Assembly: GCA_964432595.1 (NCBI GenBank)
Contig: CAYSOF010000044.1
Location: forward strand, 1-31,350
Origin: DASYLJ01 sp964432595
Lineage (GTDB): Bacteria; Desulfobacterota; Binatia; DP-6
Length of the DNA stretch: 31,350 nucleotides
Direction: 5' to 3'
Shown here in pieces: positions 1 to 7,374 of the stretch. Positions within the stretch are counted from its first letter, which is position 1, and every line of letters starts with the position of its first letter. A program made the position numbers and the translations under genes. The notes below the pieces were generated by a model, which did no database searches, was not told where the DNA came from, and worked only from the letters and a program-made list of their open reading frames with translations.

Positions 1-45
1 GTGCCACCCATGTGCCCGGTTTAAAGTGCCACCCATGTACCCGGT
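1..45. repeat. Tandem 20-bp direct repeat, possible IS end
   Basis: Two copies of a 20-bp unit (GTGCCACCCATGTxCCCGGT, bases 1-20 and 26-45) differ at one position and are separated by TTAAA, giving a 25-bp period. Nothing in the neighbouring gene explains them. Multiple short repeats at the element end are typical of IS21-like elements, so this may be the terminus of an insertion sequence whose body lies outside the window. The repeat itself is certain; its identity as an IS end is inference because no transposase is visible. Confidence 0.6.
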
Positions 46-172
46 CCGCACCGCGCGTGGCGTTCGCTCGGCACCACCCCGCCCCCTTTCCCCACCACGC
101 TCACTCTCGACACGCTCGCTCAGCGACGACCCCGCCGCCCGCGCAGCACCACCCTCCGGGCGGTCGTCTCAC

Positions 173-928
173 CTATGGCTTGCGCGCCGTGCGGTTCGGT
201 GATGGGGCGGGCGCTGGGCTCGTTCCGTTTGGAGAGGGCTGCGCACCGGCGGTGGCGGTCGGGTCGCGGCAGTCGGCGAGGAGGCGGGACGCGATCTTCT
301 CTTGTGCCTCTTGCACTCGTGCGGCCGTCTTCGAACAGTCGGGGCACCTGGATTCCAGGGTATGGCGGCGGTTGTCGAAGGCGATGATCGCCTGGGCGAA
401 GCGGGTGCGGCACTCGCGGACCGAGCGGGGCGGGGCGCTCGTCGCCAGGCCGACGTAGGCGGAGTCGATCTGGGTCTTCACGGCGTCGTCGGCCAGGCAG
501 AGGAGACAGTCGACGTAGTCGTCGCGGTCGTCACGCGTGCCGTCGTCCAGGTGGGTGAACGAGAAGCCGCAGGCCTCGTCCTCGCCGCAGAAACCGGCGC
601 CGATGCCGGTGGGCGGCGGCGACGTCACCGTCGCGTCGGAGCAGCCGCGATGCAGCGCCGTGAGCACCGCGTGCTCGGCGGTCGCCAGCGCGGCGGCCGT
701 CACGGGCTCCGTTTCGCAGTCGCGCGGCGCCAGCCGGCCCTCGTTGGTGTCGCTGTGGCACTGCAGCAGCGCCGAGCGACGCGCCGTCATGTAGGCCTGC
801 ACCGCGGTGTCCACCGTGGAACGGCAGGTCTCGGCGGTGCGGGACGGTTCGGGGGGCCAGGCAGCGCCTGCCAGGACCAGGGACAACGTTCCGATTGCGA
901 TGAAACCGACCGATCGACGTGCGCGCAA
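173..928 (-). CDS. Secreted cysteine-rich protein of unknown function
   Basis: I do not recognise the family. The frame reads 251 residues from a TTG codon at 928, chosen because GGAGG lies just upstream (4 bases spacing) and because translation then begins with a clean signal peptide: a basic stretch (RARR), a hydrophobic core (about residues 7-22) and a small-residue exit. Frame-open sequence further upstream is arginine-rich and looks non-coding. The mature part holds about twelve cysteines, including GFCGEDEAC, CLLC and CPDC, an even number that suggests disulfides in an extracytoplasmic protein. The C-terminus is Pro/Ser/Ala-rich and ends RTARKP. It is divergent from the acyl-CoA dehydrogenase gene, about 128 bases away. 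Base composition of the frame looks coding; the start codon is the least certain part. Confidence 0.6.
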   Translation of the reverse strand: MRARRSVGFIAIGTLSLVLAGAAWPPEPSRTAETCRSTVDTAVQAYMTARRSALLQCHSDTNEGRLAPRDCETEPVTAAALATAEHAVLTALHRGCSDATVTSPPPTGIGAGFCGEDEACGFSFTHLDDGTRDDRDDYVDCLLCLADDAVKTQIDSAYVGLATSAPPRSVRECRTRFAQAIIAFDNRRHTLESRCPDCSKTAARVQEAQEKIASRLLADCRDPTATAGAQPSPNGTSPAPAPSPNRTARKP

Positions 929-1056
929 CGATCCTCCCGCCCCCCGGGAATCGCGCGCGACCCTACCCGAGAAAAGGGGGTTGACGCCACAAAAAAATCG
1001 GGCAGGAGCCGCGCCTTGACCGGCGCGCTCGGCGGGTGCGAGAAGCCCGCTCGACC

Positions 1057-2193
1057 ATGCAGCTCGATCTGACGGACGAACAGAAGCTGTTGCGCGACAA
1101 CGCCCGCCGCTTCCTCGAGCGAGAGGTCGCCCCGCTGGTGACGACCCACGAAGCGCGCGGCGAGCTGCCGGCCGACCTCTATCCGCGGCTCGTCGACCCC
1201 GGCTTCGTCGGCGCGACGGCGCCGCAGGAGCTCGGCGGGCACGGGCTCGACCTGACATCCTACCTCGTTCTGGTCGAGGAGCTGGCGTACTGCTGGGGAT
1301 CGCTGCGCAGCTCGGTGACGACCCACAACATGGTTGCCGGCATCATCGCCGACGCCGGCACGCCGGCGCAGCGCGAGCGCCATCTGCGGCCGCTGCTGTC
1401 CGGCACGCGCATCGGCTTCTTCGGGCTGACGGAGCCGAACGTCGGCTCGGACGCGGCGGGGGTGGAGCTGGCGGCGCGCGAGGACGGCGACCACGTCCGT
1501 CTGACGGGCACGAAGACGCTCATCACGAATGGGACCATCGCGAAGACGGGAATCGTGATCGCGCGCATGAAGGACGTCGGGCCGACCGCGTTCGTCGTCG
1601 ACCGCGACGAGAGCCCGTTCGAGGCACGCGCGCTCGAGAAGATGGGGAACCTCGCGACGCCGCTCGCCGAGCTGTCGTTCGAGGAGGTGCGCGTGCCGCG
1701 GGCGAACCTGCTCGGCGAGCCGGGGAAGGGGCTGCGTCTGGCGCTGAAGGGGCTCGCGGGCGGCCGCTGCTCCGTCGCGTTCGCGGCCGTCGGGTTGGCG
1801 CGCGCCGCGCTCGACGCGGCGATCCGCTACGCGAAGGAGCGCAAGCAGTTCGGCAAGACGATCGGCGCGTTCCAGCTCGTCCAGGAGATGATCGCCGAGA
1901 TGGCGAACCTCACCGACGCCGCGCGGCTGATGAGCTACCGCGCCGCCGCCGCGCTCGAGGCGGGCGGCAAGGGCATCCTCGAGTCGTCGCAGGCGAAACT
2001 CTTCGCGACCGAGGCGGGGCTCCGCGTCGCGCACCTCGCGATCCAGGTGCACGGCGGCTACGGCTACACGCGCGAGTTCCCCGCCGAACGCTTCTATCGG
2101 GACCTGCGCCATCTGACCCTCGCCGAGGGGACGACGCAGATCCAGCAGCTGGTGATCGGCCGCGAGCTGCTCGGCATCGACGCGATCCGCTAG
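1057..2193 (+). CDS. Acyl-CoA dehydrogenase
   Basis: A flavoenzyme of the acyl-CoA dehydrogenase family, which introduces a trans-2,3 double bond into an acyl-CoA and passes electrons to ETF. Its 378 residues match the usual family length of about 380. Visible signatures are the helical N-terminal domain, the FAD-contacting GLTEPNVGSDAA segment (124-135), the KERKQFGK motif (260-267) and HGGYGYTREFPAERFYRD (332-349). They are followed by AEGTTQIQ, whose Glu357 sits where the catalytic base of short- and medium-chain enzymes lies. The ATG at 1057 is preferred to the in-frame GTG at 1036 because MQLDLTDEQ is the normal family start. An SDR follows after 11 bases and is probably co-transcribed. 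The real substrate (fatty acyl-, branched or aromatic acyl-CoA) cannot be read from the sequence. Confidence 0.93.
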   Translation: MQLDLTDEQKLLRDNARRFLEREVAPLVTTHEARGELPADLYPRLVDPGFVGATAPQELGGHGLDLTSYLVLVEELAYCWGSLRSSVTTHNMVAGIIADAGTPAQRERHLRPLLSGTRIGFFGLTEPNVGSDAAGVELAAREDGDHVRLTGTKTLITNGTIAKTGIVIARMKDVGPTAFVVDRDESPFEARALEKMGNLATPLAELSFEEVRVPRANLLGEPGKGLRLALKGLAGGRCSVAFAAVGLARAALDAAIRYAKERKQFGKTIGAFQLVQEMIAEMANLTDAARLMSYRAAAALEAGGKGILESSQAKLFATEAGLRVAHLAIQVHGGYGYTREFPAERFYRDLRHLTLAEGTTQIQQLVIGRELLGIDAIR

Positions 2194-2204
2194 GAGGTTT
2201 CGAG

Positions 2205-2948
2205 ATGCGACTTGCAGGCAAGGTGGCGCTGGTGACCGGCGCCGGGCAGGGACTCGGCGAGGCGATGGCGCTCCGCTTCGCGCGCGAGGGCGCCGCCGTG
2301 ATGGTGAACGACCTGCGCGAGGAGACTGCCGGTGCGACCGCCGAGGCGATCCGCGCCGCGGGCGGGAAGGCCGCGTCCGTCGCGGGCAGCGTCACCGACG
2401 AGGCGCTCGTCGAGTCGCTGGTCGAGCGCACGGTGAAGGAGCTCGGCCGCCTCGACATCCTCGTCAACAACGCCGGCATCACGCGCGACAAGCTGCTGAA
2501 GGACCTGACGGCCGCCGACTGGGACGTGGTGCTGAACCTGAACCTGCGCGGCACGTTTCTCGTGTCGAAGTACGCGACGCCGGTCATGGTCGCCGCCCGC
2601 TGGGGACGCGTGATCAACATGAGCTCGCGCGCGCATCTCGGGAACAAGGGACAGACGAACTACTCGGCGTCGAAGGCCGGCGTCATCGGCTTCACGCGCG
2701 CGCTGTCGCTCGAGCTCGGCAAGTTCGGCGTGACGGCGAACTGCATCGCGCCCGGCATCATCGCGACGCCCGGCGTGACGTCGCTGCCGCACTACCAGAA
2801 TCTCGTCGACCGCGTCGCGCCGACGCTGCCCATCCCGCGCCTCGGCAAGCCGGAGGACGTCGCCGGCGTCGCGGCGTTCCTCGCCAGCGACGATGCGGAG
2901 TACATCACCGGCGAGACGATCCACGTCTCCGGCGGTCGCTACGGCTGA
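2205..2948 (+). CDS. SDR-family 3-oxoacyl-(ACP/CoA) reductase, FabG-like
   Basis: A classical short-chain dehydrogenase/reductase of 247 residues. The dinucleotide-binding motif TGAGQGLG is at 11-18, NNAG at 88-91, and the catalytic Ser140, Tyr153 and Lys157 lie in NMSS and YSASK. Asp36 after the second beta strand favours NAD(H) over NADP(H), by family knowledge. The closest functional families are FabG and 3-hydroxyacyl-CoA dehydrogenases. Pairing with an acyl-CoA dehydrogenase suggests a beta-oxidation-like role rather than fatty acid synthesis, but this is inference. The start is supported by a strong AGGAGG at 2192-2197, overlapping the end of the upstream gene. The stop overlaps the convergent Uma2 gene by 10 bases. 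Confidence 0.9.
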   Translation: MRLAGKVALVTGAGQGLGEAMALRFAREGAAVMVNDLREETAGATAEAIRAAGGKAASVAGSVTDEALVESLVERTVKELGRLDILVNNAGITRDKLLKDLTAADWDVVLNLNLRGTFLVSKYATPVMVAARWGRVINMSSRAHLGNKGQTNYSASKAGVIGFTRALSLELGKFGVTANCIAPGIIATPGVTSLPHYQNLVDRVAPTLPIPRLGKPEDVAGVAAFLASDDAEYITGETIHVSGGRYG

Positions 2949-3511
2949 GTCGGCATCCACCACCGCGCCGGCGTGAGCGCGACGGCGTCGAACGGCTCGG
3001 CGTGGATCGGGTCGTCGCCGCCGTAGGTCGCCGCCACCACCCACATGCCGCGCTCGAGCCGATAGGTCTCGATCGTGCGGCTGCGGGGATCGACGATCCA
3101 GCAGTGCGCAACCCCTTCGCGCGCGTAGACGCGCAGCTTGCGGGCGCGATCGATCGACGCGGTCGACGGCGAGATCACTTCGCACACCCAGTCGGGCGCC
3201 AGCGTGAACGCCGCGACGTCGGGTAGCACCGGCATCCGTTCGCGCCGCCACCCTGCGAGGTCGGGGACCAACACGTCGGTGCCGAAATGGAGCTCGGGCT
3301 CTATGAGCAGCCACCAGCCACCTGGGCGGTTGCCACCAAGCGGCCCGTCGAACTCGCCCATCAGGTCGCTCATGAGCACCGTCGTAGCGCGCGCGTGGGG
3401 CGATGCTGGCCGTGGGCTCAAGATGAGATCGCCGTCGATGAGCTCCGCGACCTGCGTGTCGGGCGCGTCGAGGACGTCCTCGTAGGTGGCGTAGCGCTTG
3501 GTGACAGGCAT
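2939..3511 (-). CDS. Uma2-family (DUF820) putative endonuclease
   Basis: A 190-residue protein with the Uma2/DUF820 restriction-endonuclease fold signature. After the start MPVTKRYATYEDVL come ELIDGDLI, then LVPDLAGW, then the CEVISPST strand, and a downstream lysine in RARKLRVYAREG, which together fit a PD-(D/E)xK-type active site. The C-terminal half (HCWIVDPRSRTIETYRLE) is also typical. The family is widespread, often multicopy, and poorly understood; nuclease activity is assumed from fold rather than shown for most members. The ATG at 3511 is chosen because the upstream in-frame sequence is arginine-rich and does not match the family. It stands alone, convergent with the SDR (10-base overlap) and divergent from hflK. 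Confidence 0.85.
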   Translation of the reverse strand: MPVTKRYATYEDVLDAPDTQVAELIDGDLILSPRPASPHARATTVLMSDLMGEFDGPLGGNRPGGWWLLIEPELHFGTDVLVPDLAGWRRERMPVLPDVAAFTLAPDWVCEVISPSTASIDRARKLRVYAREGVAHCWIVDPRSRTIETYRLERGMWVVAATYGGDDPIHAEPFDAVALTPARWWMPTQP

Positions 3512-3615
3512 GCCGCGACGGTACCACCGGTCGCGGCCGATGACCATGCTCGGTAGCGGAGCACTTCGCCGCGATTTGACAGCCGGACCGCGCGCCCGCA
3601 CGATGCGCGCGCACC

Positions 3616-4728
3616 ATGCCGGATCGCTACGAGTGGCCCCCTCGCCGTCCGCAGCAGGACCCGCTCGCCGACCTGCGCGATCTCTGGACGCGTATCCGCT
3701 CCAGCTTTCCAGGAGGTGGTGATGGTGGTGGACGTACCGGTGGATCGACGGGCGGTGGCTCGTCGGGGTTCGGCGTGAACCCGTACCTGGTGCTCGTCGT
3801 CGGCATCCTCGTCTGGCTCGCGACGGGCATCTACATCGTCGCCCCGGACGAGCGCGGCATCGTGCTGCGCTTCGGCAAGGTCGTGCGCGAGACGGGCAGC
3901 GGTCCGCACTACCGGCTGCCGTGGCCGTTCGAGACGGTGATTCGTCCGAGCGTCACCGCCATCCGCAAGGAGGAGCTCGGCTATCGCACCGTCTCGCAGG
4001 GCCCGCCGCCGCAGTACCAGGACGTTCCGGTCGAGGCGCTCATGCTGACGGGCGACGAGAACATCGTGTCGCTCGACTTCATCGTCCAGTACAAGGTCCG
4101 CTCCGACGAGCAGGGGCCCACCGACTTCCTCTTCAACGCACGCGATCCGCAGGACACGGTGCGCGCCGCCGCCGAGGCGGCGATGCGCGAGGTGATCGGT
4201 CGCAGCAACATCGACCAGGCGCTCACCGAGGGCAAAGAAGAGATCCAGGTCGAAGCGCAAAAGGTCCTGCAGGAGATCCTCGACCGCTACGACGTCGGCA
4301 TCGAGGTCGAGACCGTGAAGCTGCAGGACGTCGATCCGCCGGAGCAAGTGTCGGACGCCTTCAAGGACGTCATCAGCGCGCAGCAGGACAAGGAGCGCCT
4401 CATCAACGAGGCCGTCGGCTACGCGAACGACGTCGTGCCCCGCGCGCGCGGCGAGGCGGCGCAGCTCATCAACGAGGCCGAAGGCTACCGCGAGGCGAAG
4501 GTGCGCGACGCGAAGGGCGCGGCGGAGCGGTTCATCGCGCTCCAGACGGAGTACGCCAAGGCGCGGGACGTCACGCGCGAGCGCCTCTACCTGGAGACGA
4601 TGGAGCAGATCCTGCCGGGCATGAACAAGATCATCCTCGACGACCTCTCCGCGAAGCAGGCGGTGCCGTACCTGCCGCTCGAGCCGCTGCTGCGACGGCC
4701 GGGCGAAGCGGCCGCGGGAGCGCGCTGA
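3616..4728 (+). CDS. hflK: HflK, SPFH-domain FtsH modulator subunit
   Basis: One half of the HflK-HflC membrane complex, which forms a cage around the FtsH protease and modulates its activity. The 370 residues contain a cytoplasmic N-terminal arm, an unusually glycine-rich stretch (about 33-53), one membrane segment (about 56-75) and the SPFH/band-7 domain beginning YIVAPDERGIVLRFGK. A long helical region rich in Glu, Ala and Arg follows, and then a C-terminal tail. Gly-rich N-termini are common in HflK. Its stop codon overlaps the hflC start by one base (TGATG), so the two are translationally coupled, as in other bacteria. No clear Shine-Dalgarno sequence precedes the ATG at 3616, so the exact start is moderately certain. 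Confidence 0.95.
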   Translation: MPDRYEWPPRRPQQDPLADLRDLWTRIRSSFPGGGDGGGRTGGSTGGGSSGFGVNPYLVLVVGILVWLATGIYIVAPDERGIVLRFGKVVRETGSGPHYRLPWPFETVIRPSVTAIRKEELGYRTVSQGPPPQYQDVPVEALMLTGDENIVSLDFIVQYKVRSDEQGPTDFLFNARDPQDTVRAAAEAAMREVIGRSNIDQALTEGKEEIQVEAQKVLQEILDRYDVGIEVETVKLQDVDPPEQVSDAFKDVISAQQDKERLINEAVGYANDVVPRARGEAAQLINEAEGYREAKVRDAKGAAERFIALQTEYAKARDVTRERLYLETMEQILPGMNKIILDDLSAKQAVPYLPLEPLLRRPGEAAAGAR

Positions 4729-5609
4729 TGGACCGTCGATGGATCGTCGTCATCGGGCTCGTCGGCGGCTTCCTCGCCGTCTGGAACCTCGCCGCGTTCA
4801 CCGTGCCGACCTGGATGCAGGCGATGGTGGTGCAGCTCGGCAACCCCGTCCGCGTCGTGAAGGAGCCGGGACTCTACTGGAAGATCCCGTTCATCCAGAA
4901 CGTCATCTACTTCGACCGCCGCCTGCTCGATCAGGACACGCGGCCGAAGGAGATCCTGACGCGCGACAAGCAGCAGCTCGTCGTCGACAACTACACGCGC
5001 TGGAAGATCATCGATCCGCTGCTGTTCGTGCAGACGGTGCGCGACGAGAGCGGCGCGCAGTCGCGGCTCGACGACATCGTCTACTCGAACCTGCGCGAGA
5101 CGCTCGGCCGCCACACGCTGAAGGAGATCGTCAGCGAGAAGCGGCAGGAGCTGCTGGACAGCGTGACGAAGGTGTCCGACCAGAAGGCGCGGGAGTACGG
5201 CATCGAGGTCGTCGACGTGCGCGTGAAGCGCGTCGACCTGCCGGAGAAGAACGAGCTCAACGTCTTCAACCGCATGCGCACCGAGCGCGAGCGGCTGGCC
5301 AAGAAGTTCCGCGCCGAGGGCGACGAGGAAGCGCGCAAGATCCGTTCGGGCTCCGACAAGGAGGTGCAGATCATCATGGCCGACGCGCGCCAGAAGTCGG
5401 AGATCACGCGCGGCGAGGGCGACGCCCAGGCCGTCGCCATTTTCGCCGACGCGTACGGTCGCGACGCCGAGTTCTACCAGTTCGTGCGCACGCTCGAGGC
5501 CTATCGGAACACGCTCGGCGAGGGCACGACCGCCATTCTGTCGCCCGACTCGCAGTTCTTCCGCCTCCTCCAGCGCACCGAGCCGACCGCGACGCCGACG
5601 CCCCGGTGA
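4728..5609 (+). CDS. hflC: HflC, SPFH-domain FtsH modulator subunit
   Basis: Partner of HflK; 293 residues with an N-terminal membrane anchor (about residues 5-27) and an SPFH/band-7 domain. The family features are GLYWKIPFIQNVIYFDRR, RETLGRHTLKEIVSEKR and DVRVKRVDLPEKN. A charged helical stretch (RMRTERERLAKKFRAEG) leads to the conserved C-terminal part around FYQFVRTLEAYRNTL. In the known E. coli complex HflK and HflC alternate around FtsH on the periplasmic face. The start overlaps the hflK stop by one base. The end overlaps the following J-domain gene by four bases (GTGA), extending the usual hflKC pair into a three-gene unit. Confidence 0.95.
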   Translation: MDRRWIVVIGLVGGFLAVWNLAAFTVPTWMQAMVVQLGNPVRVVKEPGLYWKIPFIQNVIYFDRRLLDQDTRPKEILTRDKQQLVVDNYTRWKIIDPLLFVQTVRDESGAQSRLDDIVYSNLRETLGRHTLKEIVSEKRQELLDSVTKVSDQKAREYGIEVVDVRVKRVDLPEKNELNVFNRMRTERERLAKKFRAEGDEEARKIRSGSDKEVQIIMADARQKSEITRGEGDAQAVAIFADAYGRDAEFYQFVRTLEAYRNTLGEGTTAILSPDSQFFRLLQRTEPTATPTPR

Positions 5610-5902
5610 TTCTGCGCCTCATCGTCCTGATCGCGCTGGTCCTCGCGATCTGGCGCGTCGTGCGCTCGCTGCTCCCGCCGTCCACAGGCCCGGCGCGACC
5701 GACTGGGACGCCGGGCTGGGACCCCTACGCGGTGCTGGGCATTCCGCGGAGCGCGTCGCCCGACGACGTCACGCATGCCTACCGCGAGCTGATGAAGCAG
5801 TACCACCCCGACAAGGTGGAAACGCTGGGCCCGGAGCTACGAAGGCTGGCGCACGAGAAGACGGTGGATATCCAGCGCGCCTACGATCAGCTCCGGAAGT
5901 GA
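5606..5902 (+). CDS. Small membrane-anchored J-domain (DnaJ-like) protein
   Basis: A 98-residue protein with an N-terminal hydrophobic helix (residues 1-22) and a J domain filling residues 38-98. The J domain contains YAVLGIPRSASPDDVTHAYR and the diagnostic HPD tripeptide (67-69), which stimulates Hsp70 (DnaK) ATPase. The topology, a single membrane segment followed directly by a J domain, resembles DjlA-type C-terminal domains and mitochondrial Pam18/Tim14, with no glycine/phenylalanine or zinc domains. The start is GTG at 5606 within GTGA, overlapping the hflC stop, so it should be translated by coupling. Its place suggests that DnaK is recruited to the HflKC-FtsH membrane site; that role is inference. 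Confidence 0.85.
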   Translation: MILRLIVLIALVLAIWRVVRSLLPPSTGPARPTGTPGWDPYAVLGIPRSASPDDVTHAYRELMKQYHPDKVETLGPELRRLAHEKTVDIQRAYDQLRK

Positions 5903-5921
5903 TCCGCGGGCGTACCCCGCA

Positions 5922-5949
5922 TGCCGCGCCGGATTCGCCGGCCGCGGCA
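5922..5949. terminator. Hairpin between convergent genes, possible bidirectional terminator
   Basis: TGCCGCGCCGG (5922-5932) pairs with CCGG (5938-5941) and CGCGGCA (5943-5949) around an ATTCG loop, with one bulged C at 5942. This gives an 11-bp very GC-rich stem. It lies between the end of the J-domain gene and the end of the encapsulin gene, which converge, so it could stop transcription from both sides. There is no adjacent T-run, so it is not a textbook intrinsic terminator. Confidence 0.45.
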
Positions 5950-5986
5950 CACGGGTCGCGCGGAAACGAACGCTACACTCGCGGCT

Positions 5987-6796
5987 CTATTTTTCGTACT
6001 TGAGCCACACCGCCGCCTCGGGGGTGAGGACGCGGAAGGTGAAGCTCTCGAGCAGGTACAGGCTGACGCTCGTCGAGGTGTGCGAGGCGTAGCCGATCGA
6101 GATGTCCTGACCGACGGTGAGCTCGAAGTCGCCGCCGCTGGTGCTGAGCACGAGCGCGCCGTCCACCGCGGGCGCCCAGACGACGGGGCCACCGACGACC
6201 TGACGCACGACTTCGAGGACCGGGAATCCGCCCGGACCCACCGCCTGCATGAGTCCCGTGTAGCAGCGCGGACCGAGCGCGATGGCGTACGGTCCGTCGA
6301 CGCCCGCGATGCGCAGGATGCGCGTGGCGTCGGCGACGAGGCCGGGATAGGCCGCGTAGTCGTCCTGGATGTGCAGCGGCTTGTGCGGTGAGCGCTCGCA
6401 GATGCCGCCGATGCGTGCGGCCGCCCAGCCGTGGAAGACGGCCTTGTCCTCGGCGCGCGCGATGCGCGTGGCCGCCTGGACGAGTGGATCGAGATCGGGG
6501 TCGCGCGCGCCGCGCTCGACGTTCTCGAGCTCCGTGCGGGACAGCTCGAACGGCGACCGCAGCTCGGCGAGCGGCTGCACCTGACGCAGCGCCGCGTGCA
6601 CGCCGTCGACGGGCGCCTTCTCGAGGGGCTGTACACGGCCGAGCTTGATGGCGGCCTTCTGCCAGCCCTTCGGCCCGTTGAAGTCGACGAGCTGCCGCGC
6701 GGCCAGGTTGAGCTTCAGGACCTCCCGCGCCTGCTCGTCGATGAGCGACCAGGCGGCGGCGGAGATGGGAGCGTGACTGCGAAAGAGATCATCCAT
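5987..6796 (-). CDS. enc: Encapsulin shell protein, family 1
   Basis: A 269-residue family 1 encapsulin (HK97-fold, formerly 'linocin M18/bacteriocin'), the subunit that self-assembles into an icosahedral protein nanocompartment; family members of this length usually form 60-subunit T=1 shells. Recognisable stretches are the N-terminal helix RSHAPISAAAWSLIDEQARE, the P-domain segment LAELRSPFELSRTELENVERG and the long helix with RIARAEDKAVFHG. They continue with GPYAIALGPRCYTGLMQ and the C-terminal TFRVLTPEAAVWLKYE. The gene lies 6 bases after its ferritin-like cargo gene in the same operon. Any RBS lies within the cargo gene's end and is weak, so translational coupling is likely. Identification is firm; shell size is inferred from family. 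Confidence 0.95.
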   Translation of the reverse strand: MDDLFRSHAPISAAAWSLIDEQAREVLKLNLAARQLVDFNGPKGWQKAAIKLGRVQPLEKAPVDGVHAALRQVQPLAELRSPFELSRTELENVERGARDPDLDPLVQAATRIARAEDKAVFHGWAAARIGGICERSPHKPLHIQDDYAAYPGLVADATRILRIAGVDGPYAIALGPRCYTGLMQAVGPGGFPVLEVVRQVVGGPVVWAPAVDGALVLSTSGGDFELTVGQDISIGYASHTSTSVSLYLLESFTFRVLTPEAAVWLKYEK

Positions 6797-6802
6797 TGTG
6801 GG

Positions 6803-7177
6803 TCACTTGCCCTTCAGGCTGCCGATGCCGAGCGATCCGTCCGACGCGCCGCCGCCGCTGCTCGCGCCGGCTCCGTCCACGGCCTGCTCGCGACCCACGA
6901 TCGAGTCGGTGGTGAAGAGGTACTCTCTCAGGTGCTCGTCCCACTTGGGATCGTTCCGGCGCAGCCACTCGAGGACCATGGCCGCGTGCTCCTTCTCCTC
7001 GTCGCGGTTGTGCGCGAGGATCGCCTTCAGCTCCGCGTGCTTCGTGACGGCGACGCGTTGGTCGTACCAGTCGACCGCTTCCAGCTCTTCTCCAAGCGAT
7101 GCGAGGGCGCGATGTCGATCCTTCAGCTCGGCGTCGAGCTTCGACTCGTCCTCGTGGAATCCGACACTCGTGGGCAT
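6803..7177 (-). CDS. Encapsulated ferritin-like protein (EncFtn) with encapsulin-targeting tail
   Basis: A 124-residue encapsulated ferritin, the iron-oxidising cargo of family 1 encapsulins. Such proteins have half a ferritin fold and assemble into an annular decamer whose ferroxidase sites form between subunits. Key residues line up with the Rhodospirillum rubrum enzyme as I recall it: Glu31, Glu61 and His64 correspond to the metal ligands Glu32, Glu62 and His65, in the motifs EELEAVDWYDQRV and HNRDEEKEHAAM. Glu30, Glu33, Trp37 and Tyr38 are also present. A Gly/Ser/Ala linker (102-112) leads to the C-terminal targeting peptide DGSLGIGSLKGK. The start at 7177 has an AGGAGG box seven bases upstream. 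It is the first gene of the operon with the shell, divergent from oxyR. Confidence 0.95.
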   Translation of the reverse strand: MPTSVGFHEDESKLDAELKDRHRALASLGEELEAVDWYDQRVAVTKHAELKAILAHNRDEEKEHAAMVLEWLRRNDPKWDEHLREYLFTTDSIVGREQAVDGAGASSGGGASDGSLGIGSLKGK

Positions 7178-7224
7178 GACGTGGCCTCCTGTCCGACGGG
7201 TATGTGTTTCAGACCTGGGGAGCG

Positions 7225-7230
7225 AGTCAA
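7225..7230 (-). promoter_or_regulatory. Candidate -35 box for the ferritin-encapsulin operon
   Basis: On the minus strand TTGACT occurs about 48 bases before the ferritin start codon. No convincing -10 box sits at 16-18 bases (candidates around 7201-7208 match poorly), as would be expected for an activator-dependent promoter. Weak evidence only. Confidence 0.3.
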
Positions 7231-7252
7231 CTACTCCACGCCCAGGAGCTGC

Positions 7253-7299
7253 CGTGACACCGAGATCGGCCGGCCCCGGCCGCCGCACCTGGTGTCACG
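7253..7299. promoter_or_regulatory. Nested inverted repeats between the encapsulin operon and oxyR
   Basis: CGTGACACC (7253-7261) and GGTGTCACG (7291-7299) form a perfect 9-bp inverted repeat around 29 bases. Inside it CGGCCGG and CCGGCCG (about 7267-7282) make a second compact GC hairpin. The region lies between divergent genes, so the outer dyad could be a protein binding site or the whole could fold in RNA of either transcript. The symmetry is direct observation; function is unknown. Confidence 0.4.
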
Positions 7300-7337
7300 C
7301 TGACGTCCGGTCTACCGGCCGCACTTGGCGACGGGAA

Positions 7338-7374
7338 ATCGATTCTTTAGATGGTGGCGATAGACGCCTCCTAT
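7338..7374. promoter_or_regulatory. Candidate OxyR tetrad binding site overlapping the oxyR start
   Basis: Four quarter-sites with exact 7-base spacing fit the known OxyR pattern ATAG-N7-CTAT-N7-ATAG-N7-CTAT: ATCG (7338-7341), AGAT (7349-7352), ATAG (7360-7363) and CTAT (7371-7374). Matches are 3/4, 2/4, 4/4 and 4/4, or 13 of 16 key bases. The last quarter-site includes the first two bases of the oxyR ATG (7373). A possible oxyR promoter (TTGGCG 7325-7330, 17-base spacer, TAGATG 7348-7353) overlaps it, which would suit autorepression and a very short 5' leader. The E. coli consensus may not hold exactly in this lineage. Confidence 0.5.

Noticed and set aside
981..1009. TTGACG box upstream of the acyl-CoA dehydrogenase as a promoter
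   Set aside because: No -10-like sequence lies at 16-18 bases; the A-tract next to it is not in the right place.
2939..3511. Uma2-family gene as part of a restriction or defence island
   Set aside because: No methylase, toxin-antitoxin or other defence gene is nearby; it stands alone among housekeeping genes.
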